A stretch of 43,816 bases of DNA from assembly GCA_902799185.1 (NCBI GenBank), contig CADBZO010000014.1, positions 59,711 to 103,526 of the forward strand, given 5' to 3'. Shown piece by piece: positions 8,845 to 16,500 of the stretch. The notes beneath the pieces were generated by a model. It saw only the letters and a program-made list of their open reading frames with translations, was not told the DNA's origin and did no database searches. Every line of letters begins with the position of its first letter. Within the stretch, counting starts at the first letter, position 1. The position numbers were made by a program, and so were the translations under genes. Origin of the DNA: an uncultured Bacteroidales bacterium (GTDB lineage: Bacteria > Bacteroidota > Bacteroidia > Bacteroidales > Paludibacteraceae).

Positions 8845-8884
8845 AGGCGGCGCATAGTCTCGTACTATGTACTGCCTTTTTTAG
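8845..8884 (+). terminator. Rho-independent terminator of the small-ORF transcript
   Basis: Arms AGGCGGCGCATAGT and ACTATGTACTGCCT pair with one mismatch and two G-U wobbles around a CTCGT loop, followed by TTTTTT. Confidence 0.7.
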
Positions 8885-9244
8885 TAAATGTTGATAATTG
8901 TTGACTGCGAAAGAATAAAAAACTGTTTTTTAGGTTTATGTCCCTTTCTCACCCTTTTTTACGCGAGCCTTCCTTCGTTCATTGCGTCCGGATTTTATCC
9001 GGACACGGCTCCGCCGTCATTAATTCGTAATTTTTAATTCCGGTGCATCAGTATTATGAATATATAATTGCCTCTGTGGATGCATACTGAGCTAGACGAT
9101 ATCTAGACCATACCTAGACCATATAAACTACGTCACAGGTACATCACTCCCCTGTCCTTTACCCCTGCAACCCCCACCTTTCCGTTTATTCCTCGGGTGC
9201 GTTTTTTTATGTATTTACTTACATAGGTTTACTTAACAGATAAT

Positions 9245-9341
9245 CTTCCAAATGTGGGTTAAAAAGTATAGATTTAGACAAAAAACACATGTTTTTCTTC
9301 CAAATGTGGGTTAAAAAGTATAGATTTGGACAAAAAACACA
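9245..9341. repeat. Tandem duplication (52-bp period) upstream of the ATPase promoter
   Basis: Two 45-bp copies, 9245-9289 and 9297-9341, start CTTCCAAATGTGGG and differ at one position (A/G at copy position 32). The second copy ends 9 bp before the -33 of the downstream promoter. Confidence 0.9.
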
Positions 9342-9349
9342 AAATTTAT

Positions 9350-9380
9350 TTGGTCAATTCAAGAAATTTTTGTACCTTTG
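9350..9380 (+). promoter_or_regulatory. Bacteroidetes-type promoter of the DUF234 ATPase gene
   Basis: -33 TTG (9350-9352), 20-bp spacer, -7 TACCTTTG (9373-9380). It lies inside the longest open frame, which shows that the upstream Met at 9326 cannot be the start on this transcript; the ATG at 9404 is. Confidence 0.8.
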
Positions 9381-9403
9381 CACCGGATTTTAAAGACAGT
9401 GGT

Positions 9404-10840
9404 ATGGAAAACTTGATTGGACGTCAATTAGAGCTGGCGGAATTGCAAAGAGCTTTGGATTCGAAGCGTTCGGAATTCGTTATATTGTATGGGCGTAGGC
9501 GCGTAGGTAAAACATTTTTAGTAAGGTGCTTTTGCAATGATACCTATAGTTTTCATTTTGTGGGGGCGCATAAACAGCCTCTCCAAACCCAGTTGACTAA
9601 TTTTCGCGAGGCGTTACAGCGCTGTAATCCTGACATAGACATCCCCAAATTGTTCAACTGGCACGAGGCATTTCGGCAGTTGGCGAATTACTTGGAGCAA
9701 TCCAAAGAGGTTCGCAAAGTGGTCTTCTTTGATGAGATGCCGTGGATAGATACGCAAAAGAGTGATTTTGTAAGTGAGCTAGAGTATTTTTGGTCCAGTT
9801 GGGTGCAGAACAGAGATGATATAGTGTTTATCGCGTGCGGAAGCGCAACCACTTGGATGAAAGAGAAACTGGAAGATAACCAAGGCGGATTACACAATCG
9901 TATAACCCATCGTATCTATTTGCGTCCGTTCTATCTGAGCGAATGTAAACAATACCTGCTTTCTCATGGGTTTAGTTGGGACGACTATCAGATTTTGCAG
10001 TTTTATATGATCTTCGGCGGCGTGCCCTATTACATGAGTTTGCTTCGTCCCCAATTGAGTCTGATAGAGAATGTTGATGCCCTTATTTTCCGTAGAGGCG
10101 GAGAATTGAGCGATGAGTTTAAAGAACTATATAACGCATTATTCAAAAAAGCGGATAAGTACATACGGATCGTACAGCTCTTAGCTACCAAACGGGAAGG
10201 GTTTACCAAGACGCAGATTTCAGGTGAAACCGGCTATTCCGGTGGTGGACTGACGAAGATTTTAGAGAACTTGGAGCGATGTGATTTTATAGTGTCCTAC
10301 GCGCAATATGGCAATAAGACCAAACAAACCTTGTATCGTTTGTGCGATTTCTATACACTGTTCTATTTTAGTTACGTCAAGGACAACCGTTCGAAAGATG
10401 AGCAATATTGGTTACACCATTTCCAGGACCGGAGCGTGGAGAGTTGGGAAGGCTTTACGTTCGAAGAGGTCTGTCTGAGACATCTTCCTCATATCAAACG
10501 CGGTTTAGGTATTTCCGGTATGGCGACCGAAGCTTCTTCATGGCGGTTTGTGCCCGGAAAAAATGATACGCGCAAAGGTGCGCAGGTGGATTTGGTCATT
10601 TCACGTGCCGATAAAATGATTCATCTATGCGAGATGAAGTTTTCTGCTACCCCTTATACCATTAAGAAAGAATATGCCGAACGGCTTATCAAACGCAAAC
10701 AGCTGTTTATGGAAGAGAATAATATCAGCCGAGGCGTTGTATTGACGTTTGTCACCCCGTATGGATTAAAAGAGGGACTTCATACTTCGCTTGTTCATTC
10801 GTCGCTTTCTGCTAAAGAATTGTTCGTTGCGGAAGGATAG
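9404..10840 (+). CDS. AAA-type ATPase with C-terminal DUF234 (PD-(D/E)XK-like) domain
   Basis: 478 residues from the ATG at 9404, 23 bp after the -7 element. The start MENLIGRQLELAEL and Walker A GRRRVGKT (residues 30-37) are typical of the archaeal/bacterial ATPase family with DUF234. Walker B is VVFFDEMPWID, then a sensor-like IACGSATTWM. A winged-helix region (KTQISGETGYSGGGLTKILENLE) lies in the middle. The C-terminal DUF234 has VDLVISRADKMIHLCEMKFS, where D..EMK resembles a PD-(D/E)XK nuclease core. Family members are widespread, often multicopy, and their cellular role is not established; a mobile or defence-related role is inference. It stands alone with its own promoter and terminator. 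Confidence 0.88.
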   Translation: MENLIGRQLELAELQRALDSKRSEFVILYGRRRVGKTFLVRCFCNDTYSFHFVGAHKQPLQTQLTNFREALQRCNPDIDIPKLFNWHEAFRQLANYLEQSKEVRKVVFFDEMPWIDTQKSDFVSELEYFWSSWVQNRDDIVFIACGSATTWMKEKLEDNQGGLHNRITHRIYLRPFYLSECKQYLLSHGFSWDDYQILQFYMIFGGVPYYMSLLRPQLSLIENVDALIFRRGGELSDEFKELYNALFKKADKYIRIVQLLATKREGFTKTQISGETGYSGGGLTKILENLERCDFIVSYAQYGNKTKQTLYRLCDFYTLFYFSYVKDNRSKDEQYWLHHFQDRSVESWEGFTFEEVCLRHLPHIKRGLGISGMATEASSWRFVPGKNDTRKGAQVDLVISRADKMIHLCEMKFSATPYTIKKEYAERLIKRKQLFMEENNISRGVVLTFVTPYGLKEGLHTSLVHSSLSAKELFVAEG

Positions 10841-11110
10841 TGGGCTTTATTCGCTCATAGAGAAACGTATCCTCCGAAAGACAAACGAAGGTGGCCGTTC
10901 AACCAAAAAAACGCAAAGCGGGTCCCCTTCGAAAGTACGGTCGCGTCTTGCGGTGCATATGCAAGGGAAAAGGGATTTTTTGCAAAGAGGGCTGAGCCCT
11001 CTTTTTTTGACGCTTATATAGTTCCCTTCATGCAAGCATGAGTGCTCTATATAATCATCAAAAAAACGTAGTGAGAGCACTACTTTTTTGCAAAAAAAAT
11101 CCCTTTCCCC
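10841..11110. other. Intergenic region holding a terminator and inverted-repeat element
   Basis: About 270 bp. It contains a short stretch after the ATPase stop, then the left arm of a 168-bp inverted repeat, a strong terminator hairpin, and nested palindromes described separately. No supported gene; the short frames here cross the terminator. Confidence 0.6.
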
Positions 11111-11122
11111 TTGCATATGTGC
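10955..11122. repeat. 168-bp element with about 30-bp terminal inverted repeats and nested palindromes
   Basis: The left arm (10955-10986, GCATATGCAAGGG then AAAGGGATTTTTTGCAAA) is repeated inverted at 11084-11122 with one substitution and a 2-nt indel in the T run. Inside are the hairpin AGAGGGC-TGA-GCCCTCT, TATATAG/CTATATA arms around CATGCAAGCATG, and AGTGCTC/GAGCACT arms. The right arm supplies the -33 TTG of the response-regulator promoter. It looks like a MITE-like or REP-like element, but no other full copy is present in this window. Confidence 0.65.
10984..11008 (+). terminator. Rho-independent terminator after the ATPase gene
   Basis: AGAGGGC-TGA-GCCCTCT stem followed by a run of seven T. 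It is flanked by A-rich sequence on the left, so it could work in both directions. Confidence 0.8.
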
Positions 11123-11141
11123 AAAATTTGTAGTACCTTTG
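11111..11141 (+). promoter_or_regulatory. Bacteroidetes-type promoter of response regulator-rpe-comEC
   Basis: -33 TTG (11111-11113) in CCCTTGCATATG, 20-bp spacer, -7 TACCTTTG (11134-11141). The -33 lies inside the right arm of the 168-bp inverted-repeat element. Confidence 0.85.
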
Positions 11142-11161
11142 CAGCGAGAAAGGAAATTGGT

Positions 11162-11845
11162 ATGTCTGAACGGATTCTGATTATAGACGGCGATGTGAGT
11201 CTGTCCACGGTGCTGTGCGACTACCTGGAGAGCCGGGGGTACCAATCGCGCCGTGTGAGCGACGGCAAGGCGGGATTAGAGATCCTGTCCGCCGGACCGT
11301 GGGACGCGTTGGTGACAGAGATACAGGGTATCGGCCTCAACGGCTATGACCTGATCAAAGAGGTACGCCACCGTTTCCCCACCCTTCCGCTCCTCGTTCT
11401 CACCACGCGTGCCGACCGCGAGGACCAGATGCGGGCGTTCCAGTTAGGGTGCGACGACTACCAGACCAAGCCCTTTACCATGGACATACTCATATGCCGG
11501 ATAGAGGCTATCCTGAGGCGTATCCGGGCCTTCCGAGAGAGCAAGCAAAGGGTGTTCGTGCTGAACGGCCACACCTTCGACGCCACCCACCAGACCTTCG
11601 ACGGCTCCCATATGTCGGCGAGGGAAAGCGAACTGCTGCTGATGCTTTGCCGGCAGGAAGGCGAGATAGTGGACAAACACAAGATCCTGAGCGCCTTGTG
11701 GCGGGAGGACAATGCGTTTACCGCCCGTTCCTTAGGGGTGTATATCAACCATCTAAGGGGGTATCTACGGCCTACCGGGTACGAGATATTCGCCGTGCGA
11801 TATAGAGGATACAAGCTCGTTTGCAACGAGAATTTAATCAATTGA
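11162..11845 (+). CDS. Orphan OmpR-family response regulator with Glu at the phospho-acceptor site
   Basis: 227 residues from the ATG at 11162, preceded by AAAGGAAATTGGT; an upstream Met at 11111 lies inside the promoter. The receiver domain (about 4-120) is recognisable from ILIIDGD, LVLTTRAD (Thr81) and QTKPF (Lys103). The phospho-acceptor Asp is replaced: the segment DALVTEIQGIGLNGYDL places Glu53 where family members have Asp. The acidic pair is also altered (Asp9-Gly10). The C-terminal winged helix (about 126-222) is intact, with SARESELLLMLCRQEGEIVDKHKIL and the RYRGYKLV hairpin. No histidine kinase is nearby. It probably binds DNA independently of phosphorylation, with Glu perhaps mimicking the phosphorylated state. 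Confidence 0.88.
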   Translation: MSERILIIDGDVSLSTVLCDYLESRGYQSRRVSDGKAGLEILSAGPWDALVTEIQGIGLNGYDLIKEVRHRFPTLPLLVLTTRADREDQMRAFQLGCDDYQTKPFTMDILICRIEAILRRIRAFRESKQRVFVLNGHTFDATHQTFDGSHMSARESELLLMLCRQEGEIVDKHKILSALWREDNAFTARSLGVYINHLRGYLRPTGYEIFAVRYRGYKLVCNENLIN

Positions 11846-11872
11846 GAATTGAAAATTGAAAATTGAAAGTTT

Positions 11873-12523
11873 ATGAGACTGATAGCACCGAGTGTATTGT
11901 CCGCGGATTTCGGACATCTGGCGGATGAGCTGGAGATGATCAGCCGCAGCGAGGCGGACTGGCTGCATGTGGATGTGATGGACGGTACGTTCGTGCCGAA
12001 TATATCGTTCGGTTTCCCGCTGATGAAGCCTTTCAAACAGTACTGTACCAAGCCGCTGGACGTGCATCTGATGATTGTGCACCCGGAGAAATACGTAGAG
12101 CGGTTCTGCGACGCCGGAGCGTACTCGGTAGGCTTCCATTTAGAGGCGGTGGAGGACCCGTTGCCTATCCTCAATCTGATCCAGGCAAAGGGCGTACGCA
12201 CCTGCCTGACCATCAATCCCGATATAGCCCCGGAGCGTCTGGTGCCGTATCTGGACAAGGTGGACATGGTGCTTCTGATGAGTGTCTTTGCCGGGTTCGG
12301 AGGCCAGCGGTTCATTCCCGAGACGATTGACAAGGTCCGTTACATCCGCGCCGAGATAGACCGCCGCGGACTGGACACCCTCATTGAGATTGACGGCGGC
12401 GTGAACACCGGCAACGCCCATGCGCTCTTCGAGGCGGGCGCGGATGTGCTGGTAGCGGGCAGTGCCGTCTTCGGCACGAAAGACCCCATTGCCGCCATTC
12501 ACCAAATGAAGTTCTCGGAATAA
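11873..12523 (+). CDS. rpe: Ribulose-phosphate 3-epimerase
   Basis: 216 residues, standard length. The enzyme interconverts ribulose-5-phosphate and xylulose-5-phosphate in the pentose phosphate pathway. Family motifs are complete: IAPSVLSADFGHL, HVDVMDGTFVPNISFG (metal His and catalytic Asp), LDVHLMIVHPEKY, SVFAGFGGQRFIPET, EIDGGVN (catalytic Asp), and AGADVLVAGSAVFG for phosphate binding. The leader (11836-11868) consists of AAAATTG-like repeats. The TAA stop shares one base with the ATG of the ComEC-core gene, indicating coupling. Confidence 0.96.
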   Translation: MRLIAPSVLSADFGHLADELEMISRSEADWLHVDVMDGTFVPNISFGFPLMKPFKQYCTKPLDVHLMIVHPEKYVERFCDAGAYSVGFHLEAVEDPLPILNLIQAKGVRTCLTINPDIAPERLVPYLDKVDMVLLMSVFAGFGGQRFIPETIDKVRYIRAEIDRRGLDTLIEIDGGVNTGNAHALFEAGADVLVAGSAVFGTKDPIAAIHQMKFSE

Positions 12524-13449
12524 TGAGCCGTCTGAGAGCCTATCCGATGATTGTATTGCTGCTACCGGTGGTAGTGGCAATACTGCTTTTTGTAGAGAAG
12601 CCCGGGCGCTATCCTGCCAAAGCGGCTCCCCATGCGATGCAGGAGCGGCTCTACAGGCGTCTGGAGGCGGCAGGGCTGAGCGGGGACGAGTTAGCGACAA
12701 CCGGTGCGTTGACCTTAGGTTACAAGGAGGAGCTGGGCAAAGAGCTCCGGCGGCATTTCCAAGCCTCGGGTGCGGCACATGTGCTCGCCGTGAGCGGTCT
12801 GCATACCGGTATCATCTACGGGGTGCTGGTATGGGTGCTGACCCTCGGCGGAAGGCGCAAACCGATGTACGAAGACCGATGGGGCAGACGGCTGCTCGGC
12901 ACAGTGATTATCAGTGCGATGTGGGGATACGCATGGCTGACCGGGATGACGCCGTCGGTGGTGCGCGCCGTGCTGATGGTGACGATTTTCGAGACAGGCA
13001 AAATGTTTTACCGCAGAGCCTTCTCGCTCAACACGGTAGCCGCAGCGGCGGTGCTGATCCTGCTGGTGAGACCGACAGACCTGTGGAGCGTCAGTTTCCA
13101 GCTCAGTTTCGCTGCCACGGCAGCGATTGTACTGTTAGCTAAAGAATGCGAATTGTACCTTCACCGGAAAGATTGGCTTCATGGTTGGTACGGCAGGGGG
13201 CTTTCCTGGATAGCCGGAACCGTCATCATCTCCATCGCCGCGCAGATAGGCACGCTGCCTATTACGATGTATTATTTCGGCCGGGTTTCCTGTTATTTCC
13301 TGCTGACGAACCTGATTGTCCTGCCGATAGCTACCGTCCTGGTGCCGTCAGGGCTGGTGACGATGGCTTTAGGGGGCAGCACGGTCGGGGTGCCGGCGGG
13401 CAGAATCACCCGGTCTCTGGCGTGGGGTATGAACCATTCCGTAGAATGA
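12523..13449 (+). CDS. Minimal ComEC/Rec2-family membrane protein (competence core only)
   Basis: 308 residues with many hydrophobic segments. The ComEC/Rec2 core is identified by AHVLAVSGLHTGIIYGVLVWVL (the HxLAxSGLHxG signature), GMTPSVVRAVLM, and LWSVSFQLSFAATAAIVLL. Full-length ComEC forms the inner-membrane DNA uptake channel and is usually 600-800 residues, with an N-terminal OB-like domain and often a C-terminal beta-lactamase-like domain. Here only a short lead-in precedes the core, and the protein ends at NHSVE with neither flanking domain. It begins in the rpe stop codon and ends just before the next promoter. It may be a naturally reduced form or a truncated gene; the frame is intact. 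Confidence 0.85.
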   Translation: MSRLRAYPMIVLLLPVVVAILLFVEKPGRYPAKAAPHAMQERLYRRLEAAGLSGDELATTGALTLGYKEELGKELRRHFQASGAAHVLAVSGLHTGIIYGVLVWVLTLGGRRKPMYEDRWGRRLLGTVIISAMWGYAWLTGMTPSVVRAVLMVTIFETGKMFYRRAFSLNTVAAAAVLILLVRPTDLWSVSFQLSFAATAAIVLLAKECELYLHRKDWLHGWYGRGLSWIAGTVIISIAAQIGTLPITMYYFGRVSCYFLLTNLIVLPIATVLVPSGLVTMALGGSTVGVPAGRITRSLAWGMNHSVE

Positions 13450-13452
13450 CTC

Positions 13453-13483
13453 TTGCATAAATGCGAAAAAATTAGTAACTTTG
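13453..13483 (+). promoter_or_regulatory. Bacteroidetes-type promoter of the giant secreted protein cluster
   Basis: -33 TTG (13453-13455) in CTTGCATAAA, 20-bp spacer, -7 TAACTTTG (13476-13483). It starts 4 bp after the ComEC-core stop and lies 31 bp before the GTG start. Confidence 0.8.
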
Positions 13484-13514
13484 CGGCGATTTTACGCCTG
13501 TAGGTATTTAAGTC

Positions 13515-16500
13515 GTGAAAAAACGCATCATACATATACTCCTCTTTGTGCTGATGCTGGCGCCGTGCGCCTCCGCGATTCAGTTGCAGAGTGCTGACCC
13601 GAACTGGATTGGCAACAATGTCAATTTCGGCACCACTGAAGGCAATGATTTCTGGTTGACCTTCATGAATAACGCCACCATTAATCCTGAAACATACCCG
13701 GATATAACGTTTGAGTTGAAGGTGGCGGTATCGGCGCGTCAGGATACACATGTCAAGTTTGAAGTGGACGGCGTGGTGGTACACGAGAAAGACGTGAAGG
13801 CAGATGAGACGTATATCTATGATATGAAAGATTTATACGCGCGGATATACTTGCTGGAAAGTGAGGTCGCCAATCGGTACAAAGGAGTGCGCGTATATAC
13901 AGAGGAAAACGACAAACTCTTCAGTTGTTTCAATTACAGCCGAAACGGCGAGGCGGGTGAGTCTTCGCGTGACGCCACATTGATTATTCCGACCAAATAT
14001 ATGGGCAAGGAGTATTATGTGCAGACTTATTATGAAGACACCTATTCGTCGCAGTTTGCCATAGTGGCGACAGAGGATAATACAGAGGTAACGATTACTC
14101 CGGCATATCAGACTTTGTCGGGTCATGCCAAGGGGGTGCCATTTACGGTAGTGTTGCAGAAAGCGGGAGATACGTATCTGGTTGCTTCGGCATTGCATAT
14201 GTCAGCCAACGTGAATGTGGATTTGTCGGGTAGTAAGATATGTGCGGATAAGCCGGTGGCGGTTTTCAACGGTAACCAGCAGACCAGTATACCGTTCAAG
14301 GAGGCATATTCCAAAGATTATTTGAGCGAGCAGATACTCCCCATTACGCAATGGGGGACGGATTTTTATCTTGCCTTGATGAGTAGTACGCTGTCAAACT
14401 ATACCATTTTAACAGCGGCGTATCCTGATACGCATGTAAAAATATCCGTTTATAATCCGGTTAACGGCAGGACTACGGTAACTGATACGACATTGCAGGC
14501 CGGTCAGACGCTGCAACCCATTGCAGTCAGTGACCCGCGGCGAATGGAGGTTGTGATTCACAGCGACCGCCCTATCATGTGTTATGACTATACCTCTTCG
14601 GCGGCGGTTAACAACGTGTGCGAAGATAACGGTTTTGATGAGGTTTGCTATACATACGGAGATCCAGCCAATGCCTTAATGCCATCTTGGGCGCATCGGG
14701 TCAAGATAATGAATTTCTTTACCCACGAGTTAGATCCTATGGACGAGGATGCCCCCAAGGTCTATTTTGTGTATATGGTGACCAAGTGGGCTGACCGTGA
14801 CAAACTGACAATAGACGGTCAGGGGAATTATGGCTCGTATTTCCAGCCGTTCCATACAAACGGTGACGAGGAGATGGCATATGCATCTATTCCGGTTACC
14901 AATACTGATTCGCACTATCATACTATCGAAACGACGGGTGACGGTTTTGTCGGCATGGTATATGGATTGTCTGATGCGCAGGGGTATTTATACACGTTAG
15001 GTTATTCTCCTGAGCCGTTCAGGGATACATTGTTCGTTGCAAATACGGGCAATGTAATGTCTCCGTCATCCTATGATGTGTCGCCCCGTTTGGATCAAGG
15101 ATGGTATCAACGCCAATGGGAGGAATGGTTGACCGGACATGAGCGCCTTGATACGGTACAGGTGTGCGAAGGCGAAACGGTCAAATGGTTGTTACAATCA
15201 CCGATTTCCAAGCAAACCGATCCGGTGGATTGGTATATATACGATGTGACGGGGACGGACCAAACTATTTACAAGACTTATCCGGAGCCCTCATTCCGTA
15301 AGGAGAATGCGGCTAAGGACGCTGCGACGGACGAGAATTGGCTTTTCCAATGGGAGCATACGTTTGAGATGCCGGATGAATCGGCATTGCCACCGGAGGA
15401 GCGAACACCGTTTTTGGAATATGAGATTCAAGCGGTGATGCACCATAAGCATGTAATCTGTACCGGTTTGCCAGACGACTTGGATACGCTTCGCACCGTT
15501 GTCCGTGTGACCCGTGTGTATCACGACACGACCTATCAGATCATCTGTATGGGCGACACGCTGAAGTTTTTTGAGGACAGTCTGCCTCATCAGACCTACG
15601 AAGGGGAAGGCACTGCGCTGCATGACGAGCCCGCCTCTCGCGTCAACCAGCGGGACTCCACGCTTTTTATCGGCGACAAAACGGACGGAGACAACACCCA
15701 TGACTTCGAATGGAAAGCCCGCCCGGGCGAGAATGTCTTCACCCGCCATTACCAGACGCGTTACGGGTGTGACTCCACCTATACCTTATACCTCTTTGTC
15801 TGCGATACATTCCGCACCATAGACACGTTGCATCTATGTAAGAATGAGGCTATTACGTATCTGCCGGACGACCCGGACCACCGGAAGAAATACAAGGGTG
15901 CCGAGTATGAAGGAGACGGCTATTTAGTGACCCGGGACACCGTGGACACCATCCTGGCAAAGACGAAGTTCTGCGCCTGCCAATTAGAGCCGTACCGCAG
16001 CAAGTATCCGGCCTTTGAGGGGTGCGACTCGATTTTTGAGCTCCATATCTTCCTGCATGACATCTACCGCGACACGATTGTCGATACGATGTGTTATAAC
16101 CGCAAGCCGGATTCGGTCTATGTCTGGCCCATCCAGAAGGGAACCGACGAGAAACGGATCACGAAAGCCGACCCGGGGATGCACTACGACGCAGGATTAC
16201 GGGCTTGGGAAGGCTTCTTCTCCGACACCCTGCGGACTGTCTCTTGTCCCCAATGTAACAAAGGCAAGGGGTGCGACTCGATCAACGTGCTGCATCTCTT
16301 CATCCCGGAGCCGTTCTATCATGACACCATAGACAGTATCTGCCTATGGGATTACGACAAGGAGACGCGTACGCAGGATACCAATATCTACCGGTGGACC
16401 AACCACCGTGCGGGAGCCGAGTTCGTGGAGCTGCCGGAGAGCGGCGATTACTACGACTCCTGCCTCACGCGTTTCGGATGCGACTCTATCTACCATCTGA

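Larger units (their letters stand above)
8743..9349. other. Intergenic region with hairpins and short repeats, no gene seen
   Basis: About 600 bp. Besides the terminator it holds a C8 run near 8793, a perfect hairpin GTCCGGAT-TTT-ATCCGGAC (8986-9004), a TAATTCG-type repeat (9021-9041), three 11-bp units starting CTAGAC (9092-9124), and the 52-bp tandem duplication described separately. I see no convincing ORF or RNA gene here. Confidence 0.6.

Noticed and set aside
9245-9341. Two-repeat CRISPR-like array
   Set aside because: The copies are separated by only 7 bp, so there is no spacer; this is a simple tandem duplication.
9326-9403. Upstream Met as start of the DUF234 ATPase
   Set aside because: It lies upstream of the -7 box; the family N-terminus (MENLIGR) begins at 9404.
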